Shown one piece after another: positions 53,901-61,534 of a stretch of DNA of 64,000 nt. The DNA lies in the NCBI RefSeq assembly GCF_029868385.1, contig NZ_JARWNX010000058.1:91470-155469 (forward strand), given 5' to 3'. Numbering within the stretch: position 1 is the stretch's first letter; every line of letters begins with the position of its first letter. A program made the translations under genes and the position numbers. The notes beneath the pieces are model-generated. The model had not been told where the DNA came from. It searched no databases and saw only the letters and a program-made list of their open reading frames with translations. The stretch is from Nocardia cyriacigeorgica. Lineage in GTDB: Bacteria; Actinomycetota; Actinomycetes; Mycobacteriales; Mycobacteriaceae.

Positions 53901-54495
53901 GTACGTCTCCGGGCATCCGCTCAACGGTGTGGAGCATGTGCTGGCCGCGCAGGTGGATACGCCGATCCCCACCATCCTCGAAGGTGAGGTCAAAGACGGC
54001 GCACAGGTCACCATCGGCGGCATCCTCGCCTCGGTGAACCGCCGCATCAACAAGAACGGCCTGGCCTGGGCCTCCGCCCAGCTCGAGGACCTCACCGGTG
54101 GTGTGGAGGTGCTGTTCTTCCCGCAGTCGTACTCGGTGTACGGCATGGACGTGGTCGAGGACGCGGTGGTGCTGGTGAAGGCCAGGGTCTCGGTCCGCGA
54201 CGACCGGATCTCCCTGATCGCCAACGACCTCGCCGTCCCCGACCTGTCGGCCATCGGCGTGGCCAAACCGCTGGCCGTCACCATTCCCACCCGCATGTGC
54301 ACCCCGGAAAAAGTGTCCGCCCTCAAACGAGTGCTGACCAGCCATCCGGGCACCTCCGATGTGCATCTGCGCCATGTGGGCGCCCGGGAGAAGACCACGC
54401 TGCTGAAACTGGACGACAGCCTGCGGGTTTCACCGTCGTCGGCATTGATGGGCGATCTGAAGGCATTGCTCGGACCGGGGTGCCTGACCGTCTGA
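50944..54495 (+). CDS. dnaE1: DNA polymerase III alpha subunit
   Basis: 1183 residues from TTG 50944, which has GGAGGAAGG about 6 nt upstream; the length equals that of mycobacterial DnaE1. An N-terminal PHP domain starts with FVHLHNHTEYSMLDGAAK, with its metal-binding histidines intact, so proofreading may be intrinsic. The polymerase core has GPGRGSAAGSLVAYAMGI and the catalytic aspartates in MPDIDIDFDDRRRGEMV and LLKMDFLGLRNLTV. HhH and OB domains complete the C-terminus (QVTIGGILASVNRRINKNG). It is the main replicative polymerase. Confidence 0.96.
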   Translation: MADSSGSFVHLHNHTEYSMLDGAAKISPLFAEANRLGMTAVGMTDHGNMYGASEFYNSAKKAGIKPIIGIEAYIAPASRFDTKRVQWGDPSQKGDDVSGSGAYTHMTMVAENATGLRNLFKLSSLASIEGQLGKWARMDEEIIAQHAEGIIATTGCPSGEVQTRLRLGHDREALEAAAKWQEIFGPDNFFLEVMDHGLSIERRVREGLIEVSNKLAIPPLATNDCHYVTKDQSTNHEALLCIQTGKTLSDPTRFKFDGDGYYLKSAAEMRALWDAEIPGACDNTVRIGERVQSYDEVWEHRDRMPVFPVPEGETQASWLHKEVMRGLDRRFPNGVPQEYLSRAEYELSVICEMGFPAYFLVVGDLIAHALEVGIRVGPGRGSAAGSLVAYAMGITNIDPIPHGLLFERFLNPERVSMPDIDIDFDDRRRGEMVRYATDKWGSDRVAQVITFGTIKTKAAIKDSARVLFGQPGFAIADQITKALPPPIMAKDISVSGITDPDHERYKEAAEVRELINNNPDIAKIYETARGLEGLIRNAGVHACAVIMSSEPLTDAIPVWKRAQDGAIITGWDYPSCEAIGLLKMDFLGLRNLTVIGDALDNIKANRGIDLDMDHLPLDDPPTYELLARGDTLGVFQLDGSAMRDLLRRMQPTGFEDIVAVLALYRPGPMGMNAHNDYADRKNNRQEVKPIHPELEEPLKEILADTYGLIVYQEQIMQIAQKVAGYSLGRADILRRAMGKKKAEVLEAEFEGFEKGMLDNGFSKPAIKALWDTILPFAGYAFNKSHAAGYGLVSFWTAYLKANYPAEYMAGLLTSVGDDKDKAAIYLSDCRKLGITVLPPDVNESEQNFASVGTDIRFGLGAVRNVGSNVVSSIIAARKEKSKFTDFSDYLNKIDAIACTKKVTESLIKAGAFDSLGHPRKGLLLIHSDAIDAVMSTKKAEAMGQFDLFGGMDDGDDSMASVFNVKVPDEEWETKHKLALEREMLGLYVSGHPLNGVEHVLAAQVDTPIPTILEGEVKDGAQVTIGGILASVNRRINKNGLAWASAQLEDLTGGVEVLFFPQSYSVYGMDVVEDAVVLVKARVSVRDDRISLIANDLAVPDLSAIGVAKPLAVTIPTRMCTPEKVSALKRVLTSHPGTSDVHLRHVGAREKTTLLKLDDSLRVSPSSALMGDLKALLGPGCLTV

Positions 54496-54504
54496 CAGAC
54501 GGTC
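54486..54504 (+). terminator. Hairpin overlapping the dnaE1 stop codon
   Basis: GACCGTCTG-A-CAGACGGTC: perfect 9-bp arms spanning the TGA stop (54493-54495). No T-run. It also lies just beyond the stop of the convergent small secreted-protein gene (54517). Confidence 0.65.
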
Positions 54505-54516
54505 GAGGCTACGACC

Positions 54517-54834
54517 TCACGGACCCGCCGGGCCGTTGATGAAGGCGATCCACGGGATGGTGTCGCCCAAGCAGGCGCCGGTGACCTGTGCGCCGGGCTC
54601 GAACCCGCCCACCAGCTTCGCCGGAGTGACCGGGTCGACGGAGACCGAGTCGGTCTTCCACGGACCCCACACCGCGCAGGTCCACGTCTCCGTGCCGGTG
54701 GGATCGCCGATGGCGATCTCCCCCGGCGCGTTGGGGACGATCACCGGCCCTGCCGACGCGACGCCGCCGCCGATGATGATCATCGGAGCCACGGCCGCCG
54801 CGGCGATGGTCGCACGCACTACGAGCTTGTTCAT
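54517..54834 (-). CDS. Small secreted protein, function unknown
   Basis: 105 residues from ATG 54834 (AGAAGG 6 nt upstream). A Sec signal peptide (NKLVVRATIAAAAVAPMIIIGGGVASA) ends at about residue 28 with ASA-GP. The mature part of about 77 residues has two Cys (ETWTCAVWGPW and TGACLGDTIPW) that could form a disulfide. Short secreted proteins of this pattern are common in Nocardia and relatives; no function is known to me. Confidence 0.72.
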   Translation of the reverse strand: MNKLVVRATIAAAAVAPMIIIGGGVASAGPVIVPNAPGEIAIGDPTGTETWTCAVWGPWKTDSVSVDPVTPAKLVGGFEPGAQVTGACLGDTIPWIAFINGPAGP

Positions 54835-55047
54835 GGTTGTCACCTTCTGCTGGTCCGATCGGTCTCCGTACCGAGCGAATGTTGTTGTCGATCCGGTTGG
54901 ACCGTGCAGTAAGCGTCGCCCACGACAGCCGCCTGAAGCTTCCCCACCAGGGTGGAACTCGGCCATACCTTTCGGCAGCGGGCGGCGTGTGGGAAAAGCA
55001 GGCCCGAGCGCGTCGTCATGGCGCCGACCCGGCCATACGCCCGGTTC

Positions 55048-55053
55048 TAGAAT
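55048..55053 (+). promoter_or_regulatory. -10 box of the FHA-domain gene
   Basis: TAGAAT, giving a predicted start site near 55060 and a leader of about 36 nt. This places the earlier in-frame GTG at 55054 outside the transcript and supports the start at 55096. Confidence 0.5.
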
Positions 55054-55095
55054 GTGAATGACCGTCGCCCGCGGCAACGCAGAAAGGGGTGGGTG

Positions 55096-55722
55096 GTGAC
55101 CGGCGACTTCGCCGAGGAACCACGGCTCAGCTACACCGACGACCGAGGACATCGCCGGGAGGTGACCCTCGGCGCCGGGACGCTGCGGATCACGGTGGGG
55201 CGGTCGTCGCAGGCCGATATCTCGCTCGGCACCGACGGTAAGGTATCGCGACTGCATGCCACGATCGAATGGTTGAGCGGGCATTGGACGATCGTCGACG
55301 ACGGACTCTCCCGCAACGGCACCTTTGTCAACGGGCACCGGCTCACCGGACGGCATCGGTTGCGGCCGGGTGACAGTATCCGCATCGGTTCGACCAGGAT
55401 GACCTACCTCGATCTGAGCCGGGCCAGTGGCGCCCACACCCTCGTCTCGGCCACCATGCCGACACCGCAATCCCTGACGCAGGCGCAGATGGCCGTGCTG
55501 ATCGCCCTGTGCAGGCCGTACAAGGACAACACCACCTTCGCCACGCCGGCGTCGAATCAGCAGATCGCACGGGAACTGTTCCTCGCCGCCGAAACGGTGA
55601 AAACCCATCTGCGAGCGCTGTTCATCAAATTCGGGATCGAGGATCTGCCGCAGAACCAGAAGCGAATGCGGTTGGCCGAGCGGGCAATGCACAGCGGAAT
55701 CGTCACCGAACGCGATCTCTGA
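55096..55722 (+). CDS. FHA-domain protein with C-terminal DNA-binding domain
   Basis: 208 residues from GTG 55096 (AAGGGG 6 nt upstream; GTG 55093 is possible). The FHA phosphothreonine-binding domain covers about 30-100: ITVGRSSQADISLG, SRLHATIEW and SRNGTFVNG hold the conserved Arg, Ser-x-x-His and Asn. The C-terminal 75 residues form a helix-turn-helix-like module (SNQQIARELFLAAETVKTHLRALFIKFGI) resembling LuxR/winged-helix domains. It probably couples Ser/Thr kinase signalling to transcription. Neither kinase nor phosphatase is adjacent. Confidence 0.85.
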   Translation: MTGDFAEEPRLSYTDDRGHRREVTLGAGTLRITVGRSSQADISLGTDGKVSRLHATIEWLSGHWTIVDDGLSRNGTFVNGHRLTGRHRLRPGDSIRIGSTRMTYLDLSRASGAHTLVSATMPTPQSLTQAQMAVLIALCRPYKDNTTFATPASNQQIARELFLAAETVKTHLRALFIKFGIEDLPQNQKRMRLAERAMHSGIVTERDL

Positions 55723-55733
55723 GGCACGACACA

Positions 55734-55751
55734 GCGATTCCGCCGAATCGC
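55734..55751 (+). terminator. Hairpin downstream of the FHA gene
   Basis: GCGATTC (55734-55740), CGCC, GAATCGC (55745-55751): perfect 7-bp stem with a 4-nt loop, 11 bp past the stop codon. Confidence 0.6.
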
Positions 55752-55867
55752 CGAGGGGCCGTCACCGTACGGACGTCGCGAAACCACCGGAGAGCAGTCC
55801 GGGGCGCTGGTAGGGTCGCCGGGCAGCAGGCGTGATCCCATCCATGACGAGCCCTTCGAGGTGGTCG

Positions 55868-56317
55868 ATGATGACAAGCAAGCTCGCTTTCGCCGTTCCG
55901 GCGGCCTCCGCACTCGCCGTGACGGCGCTGGCCGTGACCGCGGCGCCCGCGGCGGCCGAGAACGGCGGCAAGTTCCAGACGGTGTACTCGCTGACCGATG
56001 GTCCGTGCGTGGCGCAGATCGACGCGTCGGTGACCGGGCCGGGATATCCCGAGCACGCGTCGTTCACCGTCACCGCGCATATGTACGGGGTCGGCTCGTG
56101 TCGGCTGCCGGTCACCCTGAACTGGCGCAACCTCGACACCGGCGAGACCGGTTCGAAGACCCACACCCCGAGCGGGCCGGGAACCTGGATGCCCGACGGG
56201 CGCTCGGCCCTGTTCGCGCCGGGTATCGGACGATTCGAGGCCACCGTCACCGTCGGCGCGGCCCATATCCCGGAGCCGGGCACCGTCCAATTCACGGTCG
56301 AGAAGTACCAGGGCTGA
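55868..56317 (+). CDS. Secreted protein, function unknown
   Basis: 149 residues from ATG 55868 (or ATG 55871; GAGG upstream). A Sec signal peptide (SKLAFAVPAASALAVTALAV, ending in APAAAE) is followed by about 118 residues with a beta-rich look: CVAQIDASVTGPGYPEHASFTVTAHMYG, and two Cys (GPCVAQ, GSCRLP) likely in a disulfide. An immunoglobulin-like fold is possible. A TAGGGT -10-like box lies about 50 bp upstream. No enzyme motif. Confidence 0.72.
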   Translation: MMTSKLAFAVPAASALAVTALAVTAAPAAAENGGKFQTVYSLTDGPCVAQIDASVTGPGYPEHASFTVTAHMYGVGSCRLPVTLNWRNLDTGETGSKTHTPSGPGTWMPDGRSALFAPGIGRFEATVTVGAAHIPEPGTVQFTVEKYQG

Positions 56318-56441
56318 TCGCCTTCGACTCCGCGACACCGAGCACTCACGACCCGGCGACCGCGCCGAACCGGCCACGGCGCCGGCGACCAGCGGCACAA
56401 TCAGGACATGAATGATCCGCGCCCGCCGACGGCGCAGGTGG

Positions 56442-56473
56442 ATCGCTACCCGGGGCGGGCCCCGGGTAGCGAT
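56442..56473. terminator. Perfect 15-bp-arm GC hairpin before the sensor kinase gene
   Basis: ATCGCTACCCGGGGC (56442-56456), GG, GCCCCGGGTAGCGAT (56459-56473) is a perfect inverted repeat. It lies 125 bp past the secreted-protein stop and 80 bp before the kinase start. It may terminate upstream transcription or be a regulator site. Confidence 0.6.
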
Positions 56474-56553
56474 GGTGTCTCCGGTGGCCGCCGTCCTGCG
56501 CTCGGCATCCCCCATGGACCGGGCGGTCGCAGGTGCGCGATCGGGCTGCCGAC

Positions 56554-57771
56554 ATGACGACCACGATCGTCACGGTCGCCGTCGTCGGCGTGGTGCTGGT
56601 GGTGGCGCTGCTGATCTGGTCGCGGACGCGCCGGGTGGTCACCACACCGGCCGAACGCGCCGTGCATTCGGCGCTGCACACCGCGTCGCTGGCGGCCCGC
56701 CCGCTGCGCCGCGGACTCGATGAGAAGTCCGCTACCGAAGCGGCACCACATCTGCGGGCGCTGACCGGCGCCGACGCGCTCGGGGTGGCCGATGCCGAGG
56801 CCACACTGCTGGCATGGGACGGGCCGCACGCCGATCTGAGCGAACCGTTCACCGACGCCGCACGACGCGCCATGGCGGGCGAACGTCCGGTACTGGTCGG
56901 TGGGCCCGGTGGTGAGGCGCGCGGACGCGGCGGCAACCACGCCGGGCGCACCCTCATCGCACAGCCACTCATCATCGAGGGCACCGGCGTGGTGGGCGCT
57001 TTCGGTGTCGTCACCACCGGCACTCCCGGCCCCGGCACGCTCGGCGCCGTCGCCGAAGTCGCCCGCTATGCCTGCGGTCAACTGGAACTGGCCGAACTCG
57101 ACGCCTCGCGGGCCCGGCTGGACCGGGCCGAGGTCCGCGCGCTGCGCGCCCAGATCAGCCCGCATTTCATCTACAACGCGCTCAACACCATCGCCTCCTT
57201 CGTCCGCACCGATCCCGCCCGCGCCCGCGAACTCATCCTCGAATTCGCCGATTTCACCCGCTACTCGTTCCGCGCCGCGGGCGAGTACACGGTGCTGGCC
57301 GATGAACTGCGCAATATCGAACGCTATCTGGCGCTCGAGCGGGCCCGGTTCGGCGACGCGCTCCAGGTCAGGTTGCAGATCGCGCCGGAGGTGCTCGGCG
57401 TGGTGCTGCCATTTCTCGCACTGCAACCGCTGGTGGAGAACGCCGTGCGGCACGGTCTGGCCGGAGCCACCGGCGGCGGCACCGTCAGCATCGTGGCCGC
57501 CGACGCGGGCACCGACTGCATGATCAGTGTCGAGGACGACGGTGCGGGCATGGACCCGGAACTGCTGCGCTCCGGTGAACTCGACGCCGTCGAATCCGGT
57601 TCCGGCGCCACCGCTTCCAGTGAATCAGCGCACGTCGGCCTCGCCAATGTCGATGATCGCCTGCGCGCGGCATTTGGCGACGATTACGGGCTGGTGGTCG
57701 ATACGGCGCCCGGCGCGGGCACCAAGGTCAGCATGCGAGTACCGAAGTTCCGCGCGGGAATCCGAGCGTGA
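56554..57771 (+). CDS. LytS-type sensor histidine kinase
   Basis: 405 residues from ATG 56554 (GTG 56533 possible). One N-terminal helix (TTTIVTVAVVGVVLVVALLIW) anchors it. A GAF-like region follows (about 60-190). The His_kinase domain has QISPHFIYNALNTIASFVRTDP with the phospho-accepting His, and HATPase N-box LQPLVENAVRHG and G-box DDGAGM are intact. The LytTR response-regulator gene follows after 362 bp. In E. coli, LytS/LytTR pairs (BtsSR, YpdAB) sense pyruvate and control carboxylate carriers, matching the transporter genes downstream. Confidence 0.88.
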   Translation: MTTTIVTVAVVGVVLVVALLIWSRTRRVVTTPAERAVHSALHTASLAARPLRRGLDEKSATEAAPHLRALTGADALGVADAEATLLAWDGPHADLSEPFTDAARRAMAGERPVLVGGPGGEARGRGGNHAGRTLIAQPLIIEGTGVVGAFGVVTTGTPGPGTLGAVAEVARYACGQLELAELDASRARLDRAEVRALRAQISPHFIYNALNTIASFVRTDPARARELILEFADFTRYSFRAAGEYTVLADELRNIERYLALERARFGDALQVRLQIAPEVLGVVLPFLALQPLVENAVRHGLAGATGGGTVSIVAADAGTDCMISVEDDGAGMDPELLRSGELDAVESGSGATASSESAHVGLANVDDRLRAAFGDDYGLVVDTAPGAGTKVSMRVPKFRAGIRA

Positions 57772-57954
57772 GGCGGCGGCCAGAGATCGGTCGGCGCACC
57801 GTGGCATCGGGCACCAGCATCCGGCTGAGCCGACACTGCGCCCAGCGCGGGGAACCGAGGTCGGCTTACGAATGCCGGAGTTCCGGGGCCGGGTTCAAGT
57901 GTGCTCGTCGGCTCCTCCGAGGCGAACCGACACGACCGTCAACGGAGGGTGGCG
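57772..57954. other. Start of the kinase/response-regulator gap
   Basis: The 362 bp between the two genes are unusually long for a two-component pair. This first half shows no signal. The second half carries a small open frame with a good Shine-Dalgarno (57955-58113) and a -10 box TACGAT at 58090-58095 for the response-regulator gene. Confidence 0.4.
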
Positions 57955-58113
57955 ATGCGGACGCCCCATCTTCTGCGGATCGTGGACGCTCGATCGGCGG
58001 CGCCCCACCGGATGGCATTGGCCGCCGGGCACAGCACCGATTCGGCGACGGCGACCGAACGGGGGACGCCCCCCGCACTGCCCACTGTCTACGATGAGTG
58101 GGCTGTGATGTAG
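57955..58113 (+). CDS. Possible 52-residue small protein
   Basis: ATG 57955 has GGAGG 7 nt upstream and the frame ends in TAG at 58113, 20 bp before the response-regulator start. The protein (MRTPHLLRIVDARSAAPHRM at its start) has no recognised motif, signal peptide or membrane helix. The response-regulator promoter overlaps its end. It could be a real regulatory small protein or chance. Confidence 0.25.
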   Translation: MRTPHLLRIVDARSAAPHRMALAAGHSTDSATATERGTPPALPTVYDEWAVM

Positions 58114-58133
58114 GACACCGGAAGGGACTGGCG

Positions 58134-58910
58134 ATGCTGCGGGTGCTGGCCGTCGATGATGAGAAGCCCGCCCTCGATGAGCTGGTCTATCTGTTGCGAG
58201 CCCAACCCGTGGTGACCGAGATCCACGCTGCGAGCGATGCCACCAGCGCGCTGCGGCTACTGCGGGCGCACCCGGTCGACGCGGTGTTCCTCGATATCAA
58301 TATGCCCGGACTGGACGGGATGGAGCTGGCGGGCATTCTGTCGGAATTCGCCACGCCTCCCGCCGTGGTCTTCGTGACCGCACACGATGACAAGGCCGTC
58401 GCCGCCTTCGACCTCGGTGCGGTCGACTACCTGCTGAAACCGCTGCGTGAGGCCCGACTGGCCGAAGCGGTACGGCGCATCGCCGCCGCACGTGCCACCG
58501 CGGCGACACCCGATACCGAGACTCCGCCGGATGCGGCCGACACCAACGAGGTGATCCCGGTCGAGCTGGCGGGCGTCACCACGCTCGTGCACCGTTCCAG
58601 CGTGAGCTGGGTGGAAGCCGACGGCGATTACGCCAGACTGCACACCAGCGCCGGATCGCATCTGGTGCGTATCCCGCTCTCGGCGCTCGAGGCGCGCTGG
58701 CAGGATGCCGGGTTCCTGCGAGTGCATCGCTCGTATCTGGTGGCATTGCGGCAGGTGACCGGGATGCGCACGGTGGGCAGCGGCACCGTGGTGTGCCTGC
58801 GCGGTGAAGGCGCCGCGGCGGCGGTCGAACTGCCGGTGAGCCGCCGTCAGGTGCGTGAACTCAAACAGCGGCTGGTCCGTGGACCACGCCAGACCTGGAC
58901 CGGCCGATGA
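58134..58910 (+). CDS. LytTR-family response regulator
   Basis: 258 residues from ATG 58134 (AAGGGA upstream). The receiver domain (1-115) has the acidic pair DDE at 8-10, phospho-acceptor Asp54 in VFLDINMPGLDG, and Lys in LLKPL. A Thr/Pro linker follows, then a LytTR DNA-binding domain from about 150 (VSWVEADGDYARLHTSAGSHLVRIPLSALE and RVHRSYLVALRQV). It overlaps the next gene by 4 bp. It probably activates the symporter genes. Confidence 0.92.
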   Translation: MLRVLAVDDEKPALDELVYLLRAQPVVTEIHAASDATSALRLLRAHPVDAVFLDINMPGLDGMELAGILSEFATPPAVVFVTAHDDKAVAAFDLGAVDYLLKPLREARLAEAVRRIAAARATAATPDTETPPDAADTNEVIPVELAGVTTLVHRSSVSWVEADGDYARLHTSAGSHLVRIPLSALEARWQDAGFLRVHRSYLVALRQVTGMRTVGSGTVVCLRGEGAAAAVELPVSRRQVRELKQRLVRGPRQTWTGR

Positions 58911-59275
58911 CGAGCCCGCAGCCGCGTCCGCCCAGGGAACGTGTGGTGCTGGCCGAACGGCGCGGCGCCCGACGCGTGCACACCAGAATGGAGGTGGCCG
59001 AGCAGACCGAGATCGGCGCCGCCATGATCGGCGGACTGATCCGCGCCCAACTCGGGCTCGCCCTGCGCCTGGGCCTGGTGACGGTGGCGATGCTCGGCGC
59101 ACTGCCACTGTTGTTCGGGATCGAATCCCTCGCGGGCGCCCATGTGCTCGGCATCCGGCTGCCGTGGCTGCTACTCGGCGTCGCCGCCTATCCGGCGCTG
59201 TATGCGATCGGCCGCGGCTACGTGCGGCTGGCCGAACGCAATGAGCACGATTTCCTCGAACTGGCCGAGGACTGA
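58907..59275 (+). CDS. Small membrane protein encoded ahead of an SSS symporter
   Basis: 122 residues, ATG overlapping the response-regulator stop (ATGA). A basic N-terminal tail of about 50 residues precedes two helices, LGLALRLGLVTVAMLGALPLLFG and LGIRLPWLLLGVAAYPALYAIG. Only 1 bp separates it from the symporter gene. It occupies the position that DUF485 proteins have beside ActP-type symporters (compare 61178-61534) and is probably an accessory subunit, although its sequence is not DUF485-like by eye. Confidence 0.72.
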   Translation: MTSPQPRPPRERVVLAERRGARRVHTRMEVAEQTEIGAAMIGGLIRAQLGLALRLGLVTVAMLGALPLLFGIESLAGAHVLGIRLPWLLLGVAAYPALYAIGRGYVRLAERNEHDFLELAED

Positions 59276-59276
59276 G

Positions 59277-61037
59277 ATGGCCGAGGCGTCGACGGCCGGT
59301 ACCTGGCTGACGGTGGCGGCGCTGCTGCTCGCGGCGGCGGCCACGGTGATCATCGGCGGGTACGGGGTCCGGTTCGCGCGCACCACCTCCGATTTCCTGG
59401 TGGCCTCGCGCAGTGTCGGCCCGCGCTGGAACGCGGCGGCGGTATCGGGTGAATATCTGTCGGCGGCCTCGTTTCTCGGTGTCGCCGGGCTGATCGCCAA
59501 ATACGGCGCCGACGCGCTGTGGTATCCGGTCGGATTCACCGCGGGCTATGTCGGGTTGCTGCTGTTCGTCGCGGCGCCGCTGCGTCGGTCGGGCGCTTAC
59601 ACGGTGCCCGATTTCGCCGAGTTCCGGCTCGGCTCACTGCGTTTGCGGCGGCTCGCGGCACTGGTGGTGGTGTTGATCTGCGGGGTGTATCTGATCCCCC
59701 AATTCCAGGGCGCCGGGCTGACGCTGCGCATCCTGCTCGACGTTCCCGGGTGGGTGGGTGCGGTGGCCGTCGGCGCGATCGTGATCGCCAATGTGGTCGG
59801 TGGCGGTATGCGCTCCATCACGCTGGTCCAGGCGTTCCAGTACTGGTTGAAACTCACCGCCGTCGCACTGCCCGCGTTGGTGCTGCTCGGACATTTCCTC
59901 GGCGCGCACCAACCGGTGGGCTCCCCCGCACCGCCGACCGTCGCGCAGTCCACCACCGTTGAGGTGACCACACCGGTGATCGTGCAGGTCGACGCACCGC
60001 AGCGGGTGACGATCACCGGAACGGTCGACGGCCGCGCCGTCGACGGCCCGGTCTCGCTCGGGGCGGGTGAACATGAACTCGCCGCCGATACCCGGCTGGT
60101 GCTCGACGCGGGCGCCACGGTCCCGGTGGTCGCGGGCGCACCCGCCGACGGTGCGGCCTGGCTGCTGCCCGGCGGCGGATTCGGCGACCCGCATCCGCTG
60201 TATCAGGTGTATTCGCTGATCATCGCGACCTTCCTCGGCACCATGGGATTGCCGCATGTGTTGGTGCGCTTCTACACCAACCCGGATGGTCGCGCCGCCC
60301 GCGCCACCGCGCTGGCCGTCATCGGCTTGGTCGGCGGGTTCTATCTGTTCCCGATTCTGCTCGGTGTGTTCGCGCGCCTGTACGTACCGCAGCTGCTCAT
60401 CACCGGCACCTCCGATGCTGCGGTGCTGCTGCTGCCGGGTTCGGTACTCGATGGGCTGCCCGGTCAACTGCTGGCCGCGCTGGTCGCGGCGGGCGCGATC
60501 GCGGCGTTCCTCGCCACTTCGTCCGGACTGCTGGTCAGTATCGCGGGCGTGCTCAGCACCGATGTGCTGCGCGGTCGTATCCGCGATTTCCGGGCGGCGG
60601 CGCTGGTGGCGGGTGCGGTGCCGCTCGGGTTGTCGCTGACGGTGGTGTCGCTGGATCTGTCGCGGACGGTCGGGCTGGCCTTCGCCGTGGCCGCATCCAC
60701 GCTGTGCCCGCTGCTCGTGCTCGGTATCTGGTGGCGTGGACTCACCGCCACCGGTGCGATGTCCGGGCTGATCATCGGCGGGCTGGCCGCCGGCGGCGCG
60801 ACGGTGGTGTCGGTGCTCGGCGGCGTCGCCGAGGAGCCGGCCGGTGGCTGGCCCGCCGTGCTGCTCGGTTATCCGGCGGCGATCAGCGTGCCGCTGGCGT
60901 TCACGACGATGATCGCGGTCAGCATGGTGACCCGACGCCAGGACGGTCTCACCGTGGCGCGCATCTTCGTCCGCATGCACGCCCCCGAGCGTCTCGGGAT
61001 GGGCGCCGATCGCGAGGGCGGTTTGTCGGCGGGCTGA
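59277..61037 (+). CDS. Sodium:solute symporter family protein with an extra beta-rich loop
   Basis: 586 residues from ATG 59277. SSS family signatures include RTTSDFLVASRSVGPRWNAAAVSGEYLSAASFLGVAGL (parts: DFLVASRSVG and GEYLSAASFLG) and GLPHVLVRFYTNPDGRAARAT. It has about 13 helices. Residues about 215-304 form a long non-membrane insertion rich in Val/Thr/Gly, likely extracellular and beta-folded, absent from the second symporter at 61531-63168. Substrate is likely a monocarboxylate by relation to ActP/MctC. It belongs to the response-regulator operon. Confidence 0.87.
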   Translation: MAEASTAGTWLTVAALLLAAAATVIIGGYGVRFARTTSDFLVASRSVGPRWNAAAVSGEYLSAASFLGVAGLIAKYGADALWYPVGFTAGYVGLLLFVAAPLRRSGAYTVPDFAEFRLGSLRLRRLAALVVVLICGVYLIPQFQGAGLTLRILLDVPGWVGAVAVGAIVIANVVGGGMRSITLVQAFQYWLKLTAVALPALVLLGHFLGAHQPVGSPAPPTVAQSTTVEVTTPVIVQVDAPQRVTITGTVDGRAVDGPVSLGAGEHELAADTRLVLDAGATVPVVAGAPADGAAWLLPGGGFGDPHPLYQVYSLIIATFLGTMGLPHVLVRFYTNPDGRAARATALAVIGLVGGFYLFPILLGVFARLYVPQLLITGTSDAAVLLLPGSVLDGLPGQLLAALVAAGAIAAFLATSSGLLVSIAGVLSTDVLRGRIRDFRAAALVAGAVPLGLSLTVVSLDLSRTVGLAFAVAASTLCPLLVLGIWWRGLTATGAMSGLIIGGLAAGGATVVSVLGGVAEEPAGGWPAVLLGYPAAISVPLAFTTMIAVSMVTRRQDGLTVARIFVRMHAPERLGMGADREGGLSAG

Positions 61038-61089
61038 CCGTTCGTCGCACTCATCCGACCGTTCACCGCACGGTCGAATCCGTCTGCCG

Positions 61090-61115
61090 AGTGACCCAGG
61101 CCACAGCATTCTGTG
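61090..61115. promoter_or_regulatory. CRP/GlxR-like site upstream of the DUF485-actP operon
   Basis: AGTGA-CCCAGG-CCACA (61090-61105) matches the TGTGA-N6-TCACA consensus at 8 of 10 positions. An adjacent dyad CACAG-CATT-CTGTG covers 61102-61115. Acetate-uptake operons of related actinobacteria are under cAMP-receptor control, so the site is plausible. The operon promoter should lie just after it. Confidence 0.4.
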
Positions 61116-61177
61116 CGGGCGGTAGCGGCCGTAACTTCGATACACACCGTAAGCCACGTCACAGGTAGGACCGGGTG

Positions 61178-61534
61178 ATGACCACAACCGATACCGACGC
61201 CGCACCGCCGCGGCGTATCCCGACGCCGGAGGAATTCGTCCGGATGCAGGCAAGCCCGGAATTCCAGGAACTGCGAACCCGATTGCGTCGCTTCGTCTTC
61301 CCGATGACCGCACTGTTCCTCACCTGGTATCTGGTGTATGTGCTGCTCGGCGCGTACGCGCACGATTTCATGGCCACCACGCTGTTCGGCAATATCAATG
61401 TCGGGCTGGTGCTCGGTCTCGGACAGTTCGTATCCACTTTCGTCATCACCGGCCTGTATGTCCGGTTCGCCAACCGGGAACTCGACCCGCGTGCCGCGGC
61501 CATCCGCGAGGAACTCGAAGGGGCCGAGGCATGA
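61178..61534 (+). CDS. DUF485 membrane protein, acetate symporter partner
   Basis: 118 residues from ATG 61178 (GTG one codon earlier possible; AGGA upstream). DUF485 pattern: FVRMQASPEFQELRTRLRRFVFPMTALFLTWYLVYVLL (as ASPEFQELRTRLRRFVFP, then the first helix) and a second helix VGLVLGLGQFVSTFVITGLYVRFANRELD. It overlaps the symporter gene by 4 bp, the usual yjcH-actP arrangement. It likely assembles with or stabilises the symporter. Confidence 0.92.
   Translation: MTTTDTDAAPPRRIPTPEEFVRMQASPEFQELRTRLRRFVFPMTALFLTWYLVYVLLGAYAHDFMATTLFGNINVGLVLGLGQFVSTFVITGLYVRFANRELDPRAAAIREELEGAEA

Noticed and set aside
50893..54375. A 1160-codon open frame on the strand opposite dnaE1
   Set aside because: It mirrors dnaE1 codon for codon with a His/Arg/Asp-rich composition and no family motif; it is an artefact of high GC at third codon positions.
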